DNA of 64,000 bases from Paenisporosarcina antarctica (GTDB lineage Bacteria > Bacillota > Bacilli > Bacillales_A > Planococcaceae), in assembly GCF_004367585.1 (NCBI RefSeq), contig NZ_CP038015.1, forward strand, positions 964,001-1,028,000. Reading direction: 5' to 3'. Position 1 is the first letter of the stretch, and each line of letters opens with the position of its first letter. A model generated the notes under the pieces. It was not told where the DNA came from. It saw nothing but the letters and a program-made list of their open reading frames with translations, and did not search any database. The translations under genes and the position numbers were made by a program. Positions 10,398-20,583 of the stretch are shown piece after piece.

Positions 10398-12719
10398 ATG
10401 GAACAAAATTTACAACAGCGTTTACTGGATTTCATGCGTGAAGAGGACTATAGACCTTTGACTGTACAAGAGTTTGAGAGTCAATTTGGATTTGAAAATG
10501 CGGATGAATTTAAAGAATTAGTTAAGACACTCGTCCGTCTAGAAGAAAAAGGATACGTAATTCGTTCAAAATCAAATCGTTATGGTGTTCCTGAAAGAAT
10601 GAATCTACTAAGAGGTAAATTTATTGGACATGCTAGAGGGTTTGGGTTTGTTGCACCTGATGAAGAAGGTATGGGGGACATTTTTATTCCACCTACTGAA
10701 GTTAACGGGACAATGAACGGAGATATCGTCCTTGTGCGTGTCTCTAGTAATAGTTCTGGAGACCGACGTGAAGGCTCTATTACCAAAATTGTAGAACGAG
10801 GCATATCAAAAGTAGTGGGTCAATTCCAAGACAATAAAGGATTTGGTTTTGTTCTTCCTGATGATAAAAAAATATCAATGGATATTTTTATCGCAAAAGA
10901 AGACACACTTGGTGCGACTGATGGACATAAAGTAATAGTTGAAATTACGGGATGGCCAGAAGGTCGTAATTCTGCAACTGGTATGGTGACACAAATTCTA
11001 GGACATAAAAATGATCCTGGTGTTGATATTTTATCTATTATTCATAAACATGGTATTGAAACCGACTTTTCACAACAAGTTTTAGATCAAGCCAATACAG
11101 TACCGGATGAAATTGCAAAATCTGATTTAGAAGGTCGACGTGACCTTCGAAATGAAGTCATAGTAACAATTGATGGCGCAGATGCAAAAGACTTAGATGA
11201 CGCGGTTACAGTAACCAAGAATGCAGATGGTACCTACAAACTAGGAGTTCATATAGCTGACGTAAGTCATTATGTTACCGAAGGTTCACCTATGGATACA
11301 GAAGCATATGACCGGGCGACAAGTGTCTACTTAACGGACCGAGTTATTCCTATGATTCCACACCGTTTATCAAACGGTATTTGTTCATTGAATCCACAAG
11401 TAGACCGCTTAACTTTGTCTTGTGAAATGGTGATTAATGGTAGCGGAACAGTGGTCTCACACGAAATTTTCCAAAGTGTTATTAAAACAAAAGAACGAAT
11501 GACATATACAGATGTCTACAAGATTGTAGAAGAAAAAGATGAAGCTTTACTTGAGAGATACAGTGATTTAGTACCGATGTTTGACCTAATGGTGGAACTT
11601 GCTGCTGTTTTACGAGAAAAACGTGCAAATCGTGGAGCAATTGATTTTGACTTTAAAGAATCAAAAATTCTTGTTAACGAAGAAGGTTGGCCGACAGATG
11701 TTGTCATTAGAGAACGAACTGTAGCTGAGCGTTTAATAGAGGAGTTTATGTTAGCTGCAAATGAAACTGTAGCAGAACATTTTCACTGGATGGACGTGCC
11801 GTTTATTTACCGTATTCATGAAGATCCAAAACCTGAGAAACTTCAGCGATTCTTTGGATTCTTAACGAACTTTGGTATTGTTGTAAAAGGGGCTGGTAAT
11901 GAAATACACCCGCGTGCTTTACAAGAAATTGTAGAGTCTATTGCAGGATTACCTGAAGAGCCTGTTATCTCAACTATGATGCTTCGTTCATTGCAGCAAG
12001 CGCGTTATTACTCTGAGAGTCTCGGTCATTTTGGTTTATCAACCGATTATTACACACACTTTACATCACCGATTCGACGTTATCCAGATTTAATTGTGCA
12101 CCGTTTAATACGCACATATTTAATTAATAAAGATGTATCAAAACCGACCATCGCCCATTGGGAAGCGATTATGACTGAAATTGCGGACCATACTTCTGAA
12201 CGTGAACGTCGTGCAGTTGAAGCGGAGCGAGATACAGAATCATTGAAAAAAGCACAATTTATGGTTGATAAAATTGGTGAAGAGTTTGAAGGGATTGTAA
12301 GTTCAATCACAAATTTTGGTATGTTTATTGAGCTTCCAAACACCATTGAAGGCCTTGTCCATGTGAGTAATATGACAGATGATTATTATCGATTTGATGA
12401 TCGTCAAATGATGATGCTAGGAGAACGAGCAGGCAAACAGTTCCGCATCGGAGATGAAGTAACAGTTCGTGTTACGTCTGTTAAACCGGAAGAGTCTGCG
12501 ATTGATTTTGAAATCGTAGGAATGAATAAATCATTCCCACGTACACGCAAGGAAGCACCAAAAGTGATTCAAGCAAAACGTAAAGAAGGTTCTGGGAATC
12601 GTTCATCTGATAATTCTTCAAAACCTGGTCAGAAAAAAGAAGTAAAACAAAAGAAAAAATATTTCGAAGGCATTGCCAAAAAACAACAAGGTCAAGGTCG
12701 TAAAAGAAAGAAAAAGTAA
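10398..12719 (+). CDS. rnr: Ribonuclease R
   Basis: A processive 3'-5' exoribonuclease that degrades structured RNA, including trans-translated mRNAs. Seen: N-terminal helix-turn-helix (1-70), two cold-shock domains (about 75-215; [10 protein letters not shown] and GFGFVLPDD), RNB catalytic domain (about 245-570) with metal-binding [13 protein letters not shown]1 domain (about 630-710), and a Lys-rich tail. 773 residues is standard. AAAAGGAGGG precedes the ATG. Its setting beside smpB and ssrA fits the trans-translation role. Confidence 0.96.
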   Translation: MEQNLQQRLLDFMREEDYRPLTVQEFESQFGFENADEFKELVKTLVRLEEKGYVIRSKSNRYGVPERMNLLRGKFIGHARGFGFVAPDEEGMGDIFIPPTEVNGTMNGDIVLVRVSSNSSGDRREGSITKIVERGISKVVGQFQDNKGFGFVLPDDKKISMDIFIAKEDTLGATDGHKVIVEITGWPEGRNSATGMVTQILGHKNDPGVDILSIIHKHGIETDFSQQVLDQANTVPDEIAKSDLEGRRDLRNEVIVTIDGADAKDLDDAVTVTKNADGTYKLGVHIADVSHYVTEGSPMDTEAYDRATSVYLTDRVIPMIPHRLSNGICSLNPQVDRLTLSCEMVINGSGTVVSHEIFQSVIKTKERMTYTDVYKIVEEKDEALLERYSDLVPMFDLMVELAAVLREKRANRGAIDFDFKESKILVNEEGWPTDVVIRERTVAERLIEEFMLAANETVAEHFHWMDVPFIYRIHEDPKPEKLQRFFGFLTNFGIVVKGAGNEIHPRALQEIVESIAGLPEEPVISTMMLRSLQQARYYSESLGHFGLSTDYYTHFTSPIRRYPDLIVHRLIRTYLINKDVSKPTIAHWEAIMTEIADHTSERERRAVEAERDTESLKKAQFMVDKIGEEFEGIVSSITNFGMFIELPNTIEGLVHVSNMTDDYYRFDDRQMMMLGERAGKQFRIGDEVTVRVTSVKPEESAIDFEIVGMNKSFPRTRKEAPKVIQAKRKEGSGNRSSDNSSKPGQKKEVKQKKKYFEGIAKKQQGQGRKRKKK

Positions 12720-12725
12720 GGAGTT

Positions 12726-12750
12726 AGAGCGGTGATAAACCGCTCTTTTC
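12726..12750 (+). terminator. Hairpin between rnr and smpB
   Basis: AGAGCGG pairs perfectly with CCGCTCT, followed by TTTTC. A short intrinsic terminator or attenuator; some read-through to smpB is expected. Confidence 0.6.
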
Positions 12751-12771
12751 AAAACAGCGAGGTGTACACAA

Positions 12772-13239
12772 ATGGCAAAAGGTCAAGGGAAAGTCGTTGC
12801 GCAAAACAAAAAAGCGAATCATGATTTCTATATTGAAGACACGATTGAAGCTGGTATCGTATTGCAAGGTACTGAGATTAAATCTGTAAGAAAAAGTAAA
12901 GTTCAATTGAAAGATGCATTTGTGCGAATTCGCAACAATGAAGCCTGGATTTCCAATATGAATATCAGTCATTATGAACAAGGGAATCGTTTTAATCATG
13001 AACCTTTACGTTCAAGGAAGCTGTTACTTCACAAGAAGCAAATTAATGAGTTAATCGGTCTTTCCAAAAGAGATGGTTTTTCAATCATTCCAATCAAAAT
13101 GTATTTAAAAGATGGCTTTGCCAAGGTATTAATTGGTATGGGTAAAGGGAAAAAGACTTACGATAAACGTGAGGATTTAAAAAATAAAGAAGCTAAACGT
13201 GATATGGCAAGAGCATTCAAGTCTCGAAACCAAGAATAA
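12772..13239 (+). CDS. smpB: SsrA-binding protein SmpB
   Basis: Binds tmRNA and mimics the codon-anticodon stem in stalled ribosomes. Seen: OB-fold motifs [20 protein letters not shown] and [23 protein letters not shown], and a basic C-terminal tail ([13 protein letters not shown]...) that enters the mRNA channel. 155 residues is standard. GCGAGGTG precedes the ATG. The tmRNA gene follows 156 bp downstream. Confidence 0.97.
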   Translation: MAKGQGKVVAQNKKANHDFYIEDTIEAGIVLQGTEIKSVRKSKVQLKDAFVRIRNNEAWISNMNISHYEQGNRFNHEPLRSRKLLLHKKQINELIGLSKRDGFSIIPIKMYLKDGFAKVLIGMGKGKKTYDKREDLKNKEAKRDMARAFKSRNQE

Positions 13240-13245
13240 TAATAC

Positions 13246-13274
13246 TTGAAGTTTGACCAATTTTGTCTTATAAT
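13246..13274 (+). promoter_or_regulatory. Likely promoter of ssrA
   Basis: TTGAAG (13246-13251) and TATAAT (13269-13274) lie 17 bp apart, about 120 bp before the mature tmRNA 5' end. This implies a 5' leader removed by processing. Confidence 0.55.
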
Positions 13275-13395
13275 GAAATTACTACTTTGCCAGATTTTCA
13301 TGTAGTACACCCGAACTTCCAATAAGAATTCAAGAAGGAACAAAGAATAGCGATAGCAATTTTTTGAGCATGCCTTTTTGATTTTCATTTATTAA

Positions 13396-13747
13396 GGGGA
13401 CGTTACGGATTCGACAGGGATAGTCTGAGCTTAAGTTGCGCGTCGGAGGGCTCGGCTCCGTATCAACGGCACTCTATAATAATTGGCAAAAACCAAAACC
13501 TAGCATTCGCAGCGTAAGCTGACGATGTTGCTTGTCTTGGCCATCGCCCATGTGGTCATGTACGAGCTCACTTTTAGTGGGATACGATTGTCGATGCGAC
13601 TTGAGTCGACAAGAAGAGATTTCCAAGTTAGCGCACAAGACGCCCGCTTGTCGGCATAATGCTGCGCGAAATTTAATAGGCAAGATACACGCGTAGAAGC
13701 TTAAGTGTTAGAGTTTCTGGACGCGGGTTCGATTCCCGCCGTCTCCA
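13396..13747 (+). ncRNA. ssrA: Transfer-messenger RNA (tmRNA)
   Basis: Rescues stalled ribosomes and tags the peptide for proteolysis. Seen: the tRNA-like 5' end GGGGACGTTACGGATTCGA and 3' end GGTTCGATTCCCGCCGTCTCC, whose arms pair (GGGGAC / GTCTCC with a G-U), plus discriminator A. CCA is not encoded. The tag frame at 13485-13517 begins at GGC and reads GKNQNLAFAA-stop, so the full tag is predicted AGKNQNLAFAA. It is shorter than the tag I recall for B. subtilis (AGKTNSFNQNVALAA). 352 nt is in the normal range. Confidence 0.95.
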
Positions 13748-13790
13748 TTTACATGATTTATGTAGGTGGATATAATCTATTCAATCAAGC

Positions 13791-13827
13791 ACGTCTTTCG
13801 ATTAACTTCGAAAGACGTGTTTTTTTG
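13791..13827 (+). terminator. Terminator of ssrA
   Basis: ACGTCTTTCG pairs with CGAAAGACGT, followed by seven T (GTTTTTTTG). Confidence 0.9.
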
Positions 13828-14083
13828 TTGTCTAATTGTATGCCAAGAGATAAACATTTTAATGGAATTGTCTTTTAGTTTGCTAGTAGATGAGATATAA
13901 GTGAGTATATGGCTGTATTATTCTCGTATTTAAATAAAGAAAGAAAAGAGAGGTATATAAGTAGTTATTATAGTAAGGTACTTGCATATAATTGACTAAG
14001 TTGACTAATTTATTATTGTTAAAATGTGTGGGAAAATAGTGAAACCTGGGAAAAATTCGTTTATTACATATAGCACAATATTT

Positions 14084-14230
14084 TCTTGTTTTTATGAGCA
14101 ATTTGGTAAACGCTTCTTCAATATGTTTAGTTCTTTTTTATTATTACTTATTCAAGTCCCATTATATCTACTAATCTTTTTCTGCTTACTTGTTTTTTCA
14201 GGGCCATCCTTAATATTTAAACAAAAATGA
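14084..14230 (+). pseudogene. N-terminal remnant of a bacterial sugar transferase
   Basis: Frame 14084-14230 encodes an amphipathic start (EQFGKRFFNMF), one membrane span (LLLLIQVPLYLLIFFCLLVF) and SGPSLIFKQK, then a stop. This is the typical first 45 residues of undecaprenyl-phosphate sugar phosphotransferases (membrane span followed by GPVFFKQKRVG). The catalytic domain is missing; the next 230 bases have no open frame. The gap from ssrA to 14460 is otherwise AT-rich with no gene. It fits a decayed exopolysaccharide locus with the kinase that follows. Confidence 0.5.
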
Positions 14231-14460
14231 ACGGGTTAGTTAAAAAGACCAACCAAATAAATCAATTAAAACTGCTTACAAATGGACTGTCGGTATATCG
14301 GAAGATTATGTATTTATGATATCACCAATTCAAAACGGTACTTAAAACGAGCATAGTTTTTTTTATGTTGATAAAAAACTGTTCATTCCAATTAGATATA
14401 AAAATCATCATGCTCACAATTATAGCGATTTTTTAAAGGCAAGGGGGCATATTAACTTTC

Positions 14461-15771
14461 ATGAATAGAACTATGGAAATTCGTGATTTTATTAACTTAT
14501 TTAGAAAGAAGAAGAAAATCATTTTACTGGTTACTTTAAATATAATGCTTATTGGAGGCTTTGCGAGTTTTGCGATACCTACAAAGTTTGAAGCGAAAAC
14601 AGATGTACTTGTAAATTTCACTACTACAAATATTGTGTCGAGTGGAGAGATTGATGCAAATTTACGCCTTATTGAAACATATAAATATTTGATGAAAAGT
14701 AATCGGATATTAAATAAAGTAAACAATTCACTTAAGGAAGCGTATAAAAAAGATGAACTAAATCAAATGGTGAAAATCGAATCAAACATAAATTCACAAA
14801 TTTTAACCATTTTGGTTGAAGAAAAAACACCGGAAAAAGCAGTGGCATTAGTAAATGCCATTGCCACTACTTTTAAGGAAGAAATAAAAACGCTTATGAA
14901 CTTAGAAAATGTTCATATATTAAGTGAAGCAACTGTAGGTCAAGATACAAAAGTAATTAAGCCGGTTACAACATTATTTTTTATCATTTCTGCAATTATC
15001 GGATTTTTGGTAAGTTATATTTTCGTTCTAATCCAAGAAATGTTTTATACAATAATTGACTCTCCCGAAAAAGCTGAAAAAGCACTTGGCATACCTGTAA
15101 TCGGTATGATTCCTTCTGGAGAAGGAAAACTTATATATGAATTAGAATCGAATGATGTTTTTACAGAAATATTTCGTTCGCTTCGAGCAAATTTACTTTA
15201 TTTACTTTCAAAACAACAAGCGAAAACACTACTTGTGACGAGTGCGGAATCTGGCGACGGTAAATCTTACGTGAGCGCAAACTTAAGCATTGTATTTGCG
15301 ATGGATCAGAAAAAAACAGTTTATGTTGATGCTGATTTACGAAGAGCAAATGGGCGTAAACTGTTTCAATTACCAAAACGTATAGGTATTACCTCATATG
15401 TGACAGGCTTGTACAATTTGCAAGATATCATTCAACCCACTGAAGTGCCTAACCTTTACTTTATTAGTGCAGGTCCAGTTCCTCCAAATCCAGCAGAGCT
15501 AATTTCTTCAGAGAAATTCACTCAACTTATAGAAGAATTAAAGAAACAGTTTGACATAATTATAATTGATACACCCCCCATGCTTGTTGCCGATACACTT
15601 CATATATCGACAAATGTAGACGGGTGTTTGTATGTAGTGAATGCGGAGACTTCTAAACTCGAACAGTCTATTCATTCAATTGAACAGTTAAAAAAAGTTC
15701 AAGCACCACTAATTGGTTCAATTCTCAATAAATCAAAACAGTCAATTCGTTCTAATTCTTACTACAATTAA
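14461..15771 (+). CDS. Wzz-BY-kinase fusion (capsular polysaccharide tyrosine kinase)
   Basis: A membrane adaptor fused to a bacterial tyrosine kinase that controls polysaccharide chain length and export. Seen: Wzz domain with membrane spans at about 19-40 and 172-192, then a cytoplasmic kinase with Walker A SAESGDGKS (261-269), Walker A' VDADLRR (289-295) and Walker B IIIDTPP (367-373). The Pro and Glu usual in Walker A (PGEGK) are Ser and Asp here. The C-terminal tyrosine cluster is only Tyr434-Tyr435. In B. subtilis modulator and kinase are separate (YwqC, YwqD); the fusion is as in proteobacterial Wzc. AAGGGGG lies before the ATG. Both neighbours are remnants, so it may be an orphan. Confidence 0.85.
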   Translation: MNRTMEIRDFINLFRKKKKIILLVTLNIMLIGGFASFAIPTKFEAKTDVLVNFTTTNIVSSGEIDANLRLIETYKYLMKSNRILNKVNNSLKEAYKKDELNQMVKIESNINSQILTILVEEKTPEKAVALVNAIATTFKEEIKTLMNLENVHILSEATVGQDTKVIKPVTTLFFIISAIIGFLVSYIFVLIQEMFYTIIDSPEKAEKALGIPVIGMIPSGEGKLIYELESNDVFTEIFRSLRANLLYLLSKQQAKTLLVTSAESGDGKSYVSANLSIVFAMDQKKTVYVDADLRRANGRKLFQLPKRIGITSYVTGLYNLQDIIQPTEVPNLYFISAGPVPPNPAELISSEKFTQLIEELKKQFDIIIIDTPPMLVADTLHISTNVDGCLYVVNAETSKLEQSIHSIEQLKKVQAPLIGSILNKSKQSIRSNSYYN

Positions 15772-15844
15772 GGAAGGTAGCATATGTTAGTATTTACACA
15801 ATCATATTTTACTGGGATTAGAAACTTTCCTTCTAATTCAAAAT

Positions 15845-15937
15845 GTAGTCCAAAACGGAGTTACTTATATTGTGGCTATTCCACACCAATTTTCACAAAA
15901 CCAGTCTAACAAAATGGTCTATCAATTATTGACGTGA
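15845..15937 (+). pseudogene. Possible remnant of a CpsB/YwqE PHP phosphatase
   Basis: This frame reads QNGVTYIVAIPHQFSQNQ before a stop. It resembles the GVTxIIATPHH segment of polysaccharide tyrosine phosphatases, which normally follow the kinase. A ribosome site and ATG at 15783 are in another frame and run into a stop, as expected after a frameshift. The match is short, so the call is tentative. Confidence 0.35.
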
Positions 15938-16072
15938 TGATGTTCAATAGTAAATCAGAAATAATTGATATGATAATAAAACACTATAATTAGTGAATAT
16001 GTAAAGATCATTTAGCATTTCAAAGTTTAAATATGAGAGAAGTTGCTGAAAAAATATAACTAGTGAATAACT

Positions 16073-16106
16073 AACGTACCTACTAAGATAAAGTAGTAGG
16101 TTTTTT
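16073..16106 (+). terminator. Terminator
   Basis: CCTACT pairs with AGTAGG across a short loop, followed by TTTTTTAA. It closes the decayed polysaccharide segment. Confidence 0.6.
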
Positions 16107-16363
16107 AATTTTTTAATGAACCTTCTTATTTTCCCGATGTCATTTTAGCGAAGTAACAGATGGAAACTATATTAAAATTGATGTATTGAGTTCTGGTTTA
16201 AATGGGAAAGAGTACAATATCTATCACGTACTTTTTATATCTCCGTTTAAAACATCGGTGGTTCATCTCTTGTTGTCTTTCTTTCCAAGTTACATTGCTG
16301 GAGAAACATCTCTCCAAATAAAGTGAAATCCTACAGCTATAATTCATATAAATAAGTAACATA

Positions 16364-16406
16364 GGAAAAAGAGGATGCCCATCTTAACTTGGGCATCCTC
16401 TTAATT
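16364..16406. terminator. Hairpin terminator
   Basis: AAGAGGATGCCCA pairs with TGGGCATCCTCTT across TCTTAACT. T-rich and A-rich flanks allow action in both directions. The segment 15940-16440 otherwise has no open frame that I recognise. Confidence 0.75.
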
Positions 16407-16449
16407 TTTAAATGTTAAAAAGATATTCATTTCTGGTATGTTCTCTTTC

Positions 16450-16830
16450 CTCGCGCTAGAGTTAGTTCACGATCCCGGAAAGGCGTTAGCTCTTCAACGC
16501 AATACGGTAAAACAGCTCCTAATGCTTCTTTTATGTATACTTTGCTCCAATAACTAGGATGTAAGTCATAACCTACCTCACATTTTTTACACAAAGCTGG
16601 AGATTATTCAAGCCAATCGTACCAACCAGTTCTACAGATTCTTTAACTTGAAGTTCCTATCGAATGGTTTTTTTCCATGTTTGTTGCAAAAGACTGTATC
16701 ATTTTCTCCGCTTGTTCTACTTCAACAAATGGATCCATCCCTTAATATCGAGTCACATCTTCACGCTAGAATTGTTTAAAAAGAGTAGAGGCGTTGATGT
16801 GTTAAACTCTATCAGTTCTAATTTTTTTGT
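16450..16830 (-). pseudogene. Broken GNAT N-acetyltransferase
   Basis: Read on the minus strand in several frames, the pieces line up as a RimJ-type acetyltransferase. They are TLFKQF then EDVTRY and GMDPFVEVEQAEKMIQSFA (about 16700-16780), ELVGTIGLNNL (about 16600-16640), and CEVGYDLHPSYWSKVYIKEA followed by VLPYCVEEL (about 16490-16585). Stops and frameshifts separate the pieces, so it cannot make a full enzyme. The acetyl-CoA motif region is the best preserved. Confidence 0.65.
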
Positions 16831-16868
16831 TTCTAATATGGGAAATGACATATCTCTACCCCCAATTT

Positions 16869-17354
16869 CTAACTGTCCGTTTCTTGAGTAAAATAAATAT
16901 AATCAATTGCAATACCTTTTATGTCAAACTGTCTTAAAAACGAGGTCACTTGGCCACGATGATATGAAGAATGATTAATGAACGTAAAGAACATTTCTTC
17001 TCGTGTATTTGAAAACGGATCGCCTTTTATATTTGTAAAGTGCAAGGTTTCTTTCCACTGATCATCTGTCAGTGTTCCAAAGTATTGTACCATCTCTTTG
17101 TGTAACTGTGAAAAACCATCTTTCGTGATTGACACCTTACTTACATCGAATACTTGCCATTCGGGTTTCTCATTCCCGGTTAAACGTTTGTACCAAATGT
17201 AGTCTACACTCAGAATATGTGAATACGTTTCACTGATTGATTTAAAAGAATTCTTTGCCTCTTGATGAAAAACCGAAGCATCTTGTGACTCAACATGATC
17301 TAATAATTTTTGAGTCGCCCATTTATGATATCGAAACATCGATTGCCATTCCAT
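16869..17354 (-). CDS. DinB-family four-helix protein
   Basis: A 161-residue DinB/YfiT-like fold, usually a metal-binding thiol-dependent transferase or hydrolase of unknown substrate. Seen: N-terminal YHKWATQKLLDH, a first His ligand in YSHILSVDYIWYKRL, and the paired His motif NHSSYHRGQVTSFLRQF near residue 131. On the minus strand AAAGGAGG lies before the ATG. The promoter region is shared with hutH, read the other way. The role is not inferable from the neighbours. Confidence 0.85.
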   Translation of the reverse strand: MEWQSMFRYHKWATQKLLDHVESQDASVFHQEAKNSFKSISETYSHILSVDYIWYKRLTGNEKPEWQVFDVSKVSITKDGFSQLHKEMVQYFGTLTDDQWKETLHFTNIKGDPFSNTREEMFFTFINHSSYHRGQVTSFLRQFDIKGIAIDYIYFTQETDS

Positions 17355-17502
17355 TATAAGACCTCCTTTAAAAATGTTAATGTTTTCTATGTTAACACTT
17401 TAATGAAGTAATACACTACCACTGCATCTTGTTATAATTTGGTAAATAGTTATTGAAGTTCTATTGTGGCACCCTTATACTCGATGTAGAGGAGTGTTCA
17501 AC

Positions 17503-19008
17503 ATGATCTTATTAACAGGTGAGAATTTAAATATTGAGGAAATGCGCTCTATTTTATTTCAAAATGAAAAAATAGAATTAGATAAAAATGCGTTAATTCG
17601 CGTGCAAAATAGTCGTGAAGCGGTAGAACGAATCGTAAAAGAAGGTCGCACCGTATATGGTATTAATACAGGATTTGGTAAATTTAGTGATGTTAGTATT
17701 AATGAAGAAGACGTGCGTGCATTGCAGCTTCATTTAATACGTTCACATGCTTGCGGAATTGGTGAACCATTTGAAGAGCGTGTGTCGCGTGCAATGGTTG
17801 TCTTAAGATTAAACGCCTTATTAAAAGGGTTCTCAGGAATTCGTGTAGACGTTTTGGAACGCTTAGCGTACATGGTTAATCACTCTATTCATCCAGTCAT
17901 TCCTTCTCAAGGATCTCTTGGTGCATCTGGTGATTTAGCCCCTTTGTCGCATTTGGCCCTTGTTCTTGTTGGTGAAGGTTTTGTGTGGAGAGATGGACAA
18001 CATATAGCAGCTTCAGATCTATGGACTGAACATGCCATTGAACCACTTGTTCTTGAAGCCAAAGAAGGACTCGCATTAATTAACGGGACTCAAGCGATGA
18101 CTGCACAAGGAGTCGTAAATTGGTTAGAAGCAGAGACGCTAGCTTATCAAAGTGAATGGATTGCTGCGATGACGATGGAAGCGCTTCATGGCATTACAGA
18201 TGCTTTTCATCCAGCTGTTCATAAAGCCCGTGGTTACGTAGAACAAGTTGATGTAGCCAAAAGAATGCTTGTATGGTTAGAAGGGAGTCAACTAGTTACT
18301 GTCCAAGGACAAAAACGTGTTCAAGATGCTTATTCCCTAAGATGCATTCCACAGATACACGGGGCTAGTTGGCAAGTACTTGGCTATGTAAAAGAAAAGT
18401 TAGAAATTGAAATGAATGCGGCAACAGATAACCCGCTCATTTTTGAAGATGGCGAAGTCATTATTTCTGGTGGTAATTTTCATGGACAACCAATTGCCTT
18501 TGCAATGGACTTCTTAAAGATTGCCGTAGCCGAGCTTGCTAACGTTTCAGAAAGACGTATTGAACGCCTTGTAAATCCCTATTTAAATGAAGGGCTGCCT
18601 CCATTTTTAAGTCCACAACCGGGACTGCAATCTGGTGCGATGATTCTACAATACGCAGCAGCAAGTTTAGTTTCAGAAAATAAAACACTTGCTCATCCTG
18701 CATCTGTTGACTCAATACCATCTTCAGCAAATCAAGAAGACCATGTCAGCATGGGAACGATTGGTGCACGCCATGCAGGTACCATTATTCAAAATGCACG
18801 TCGTGTGTTAGCGATTGAAACATTCTGTGCACTTCAAGGAACTGAGTATCGAGGAAAAGAAAAAATGTCCCCATCTCTACAAGACAAATGGAAAGAATAT
18901 AGAACATTTACACCATCTATTGATGAGGATCGTATTTTCAGCATAGATATAGAGAGAATTAGTGCATACTTGCAAAAAGAAACTGGCTTTACCACTTATT
19001 TAAACTAA
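17503..19008 (+). CDS. hutH: Histidine ammonia-lyase
   Basis: Deaminates histidine to urocanate, the first step of histidine use. Seen: the self-forming MIO cofactor tripeptide Ala141-Ser142-Gly143 in [24 protein letters not shown] (about 55-61), and the C-terminal QEDHVSMG region. 501 residues fits the family (about 508). ATG at 17503 follows AGAGGAG; the upstream ATG at 17464 adds 13 unconserved residues. No hutUIG genes are adjacent, unlike the B. subtilis hut operon. Confidence 0.95.
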   Translation: MILLTGENLNIEEMRSILFQNEKIELDKNALIRVQNSREAVERIVKEGRTVYGINTGFGKFSDVSINEEDVRALQLHLIRSHACGIGEPFEERVSRAMVVLRLNALLKGFSGIRVDVLERLAYMVNHSIHPVIPSQGSLGASGDLAPLSHLALVLVGEGFVWRDGQHIAASDLWTEHAIEPLVLEAKEGLALINGTQAMTAQGVVNWLEAETLAYQSEWIAAMTMEALHGITDAFHPAVHKARGYVEQVDVAKRMLVWLEGSQLVTVQGQKRVQDAYSLRCIPQIHGASWQVLGYVKEKLEIEMNAATDNPLIFEDGEVIISGGNFHGQPIAFAMDFLKIAVAELANVSERRIERLVNPYLNEGLPPFLSPQPGLQSGAMILQYAAASLVSENKTLAHPASVDSIPSSANQEDHVSMGTIGARHAGTIIQNARRVLAIETFCALQGTEYRGKEKMSPSLQDKWKEYRTFTPSIDEDRIFSIDIERISAYLQKETGFTTYLN

Positions 19009-19050
19009 TATTCTATCCCTGTGATTTAAGGAAAGAGTCAATCAAATGGG

Positions 19051-19098
19051 GAAATATCAAAAGAGCACAAATTCGCATATGAATTAGGCTCTTTTTGT
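19051..19098 (+). terminator. Terminator of hutH
   Basis: AAGAGC...AAATTC pairs with GAATT...GCTCTTTTTG in an interrupted stem ending in a T tract. Confidence 0.6.
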
Positions 19099-19208
19099 CT
19101 GTTATTTGGTCGCATTAAAATTTCAACAAGATAATAAATGTGAATTTGACAAACCTAGCCATAAAGCTGAGTGTTCACACATATAAGTCTTATTCAACTA
19201 ACGTTAGT

Positions 19209-19808
19209 TCAAAATGATTTCTTTGCCCATAAATTTATATATAAGTTTGTAACCGCTACATCAATCATTCCTTCTTCTTCAAAATCAGGAACTAACTCTT
19301 CTGGTAACTCCAGATAAAAACCAAACTCATCTACATCACTGTAGTTTAAGCCTGAATATTCAGAAGGACTTAATTTATAAGTATCACCTCTATACGTTGC
19401 TTTTGCTTTCGCTTGAAATTTACTTATTAAACCATCATTATTATGTTTGTGTTCAACACCTGATATTATTGTTGCACCACCTAAACTAGAACTTCCACTT
19501 GACCTAAAGAATAATTCATATTCCTTTGTATTATGAGCGATTACTTTCGACAGGTAAATTTGATTTTCTCCATCATCAAAAAGCACTTTTCCTTTGTTAT
19601 TCTCCAGATTATTTAAATCAATCTCGATTGTATATTCTCCTTCAATAGGGTGTGCATTATTGTGATAATTTTCAATGTTATTAGTAAAATAATTTATTCC
19701 CTGTATCCGAAGATTGTATATTTCCACTGCCCGAGGAATGAACAAAGCACCAAGGGCAATTATTGCTACTATAATATATACCGTATTTAGAGTTAATATT
19801 CTTTTCAT
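19209..19808 (-). CDS. Membrane-anchored extracytoplasmic protein, unknown function
   Basis: Not recognised. 199 residues starting MKRILTLNTVYIIV, one N-terminal membrane span (about 6-26, VYIIVAIIALGALFIP), then a polar, acidic domain rich in Asn, Glu and Tyr, probably outside the cell. The ATG at 19808 is chosen because GGGAGGA lies just upstream; an ATG six codons earlier overlaps that site. A 13-bp inverted repeat flanks the gene (19190-19202 and 20008-20020). It lies in the accessory stretch and could be transferred DNA. Confidence 0.75.
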   Translation of the reverse strand: MKRILTLNTVYIIVAIIALGALFIPRAVEIYNLRIQGINYFTNNIENYHNNAHPIEGEYTIEIDLNNLENNKGKVLFDDGENQIYLSKVIAHNTKEYELFFRSSGSSSLGGATIISGVEHKHNNDGLISKFQAKAKATYRGDTYKLSPSEYSGLNYSDVDEFGFYLELPEELVPDFEEEGMIDVAVTNLYINLWAKKSF

Positions 19809-20312
19809 AAAATCCTCCCAATTCAAATTGGATGTTTTTTGCCATAAGCCTAATTCCTTCTTTCAATATACGGTAGTAATAGGTAAGCATTTGAAGTTAT
19901 CACGTGGTTTTATCATTTCTATCCTCGGTTATAAAGTTAGAATTTCCGAAGAAATCCCTTGTTTTTTCACACATTAGTGTTTATAACAAAACTTGTCGCG
20001 CCACCGAGTTAGTTGAATAACAAAAGAGCCACCTAATTCAATACTTCTATTTATAAGATTACCATATATTTGATTTAAATTATTTTATTAAAATAGAACG
20101 CGAAAAAGCACTGTTGAAATCAATGCTAATTTGTATGTGTAAATGACGTTGATTGTTACTACTTTCCAATTTATTTAAACGTTTGTACCAGCAAAATGAA
20201 TGTTACTCTGTAAGCGATTCGGTTCTTTTTAAAGGAGTAAACGATAAAATTTCAATTTCATTATAGACAAAAAAGGTCCGGGTGTAATATGTTCGATTTT
20301 TCTTAAAAATAG

Positions 20313-20363
20313 TCTCCATACTAAACACCATGAACCCCGTGTTCATGGTGTTTAGTATGGAGA
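20313..20363. repeat. Perfect 23-bp inverted repeat (hairpin)
   Basis: Positions 20313-20335 and 20341-20363 are exact reverse complements, separated by five bases (CCCGT). No T tract follows on either strand. The region 19809-20580 is otherwise without a gene; an apparent minus-strand frame here is produced by the palindrome. Confidence 0.9.
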
Positions 20364-20583
20364 ATAACATGCTAAAACAGAATTTCACGGTGGAACTTAC
20401 GCTAAACCTATAAATATAAAGGCGTGATTTCCTTTTTTAGCACACAAGAACCTCTTGAGTTTCAGTGGAAGTGAAGTTTATTCAGTGATATATTTTTGTT
20501 TAGTAATCCTATCTAAGTATTGATGTGGGTACTTTCAATTTAAATGATAGGGAGATTTTTCAAATTAAACAGGAGAATGATTG

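Noticed and set aside
16664-16891. Plus-strand 75-codon open frame
   Set aside because: It runs antisense across the broken acetyltransferase and into the DinB-family gene and has no ribosome site.
20203-20388. Minus-strand open frame of 61 codons
   Set aside because: It is formed by the 23-bp palindrome plus AT-rich DNA, has no ribosome site and no recognisable protein pattern.
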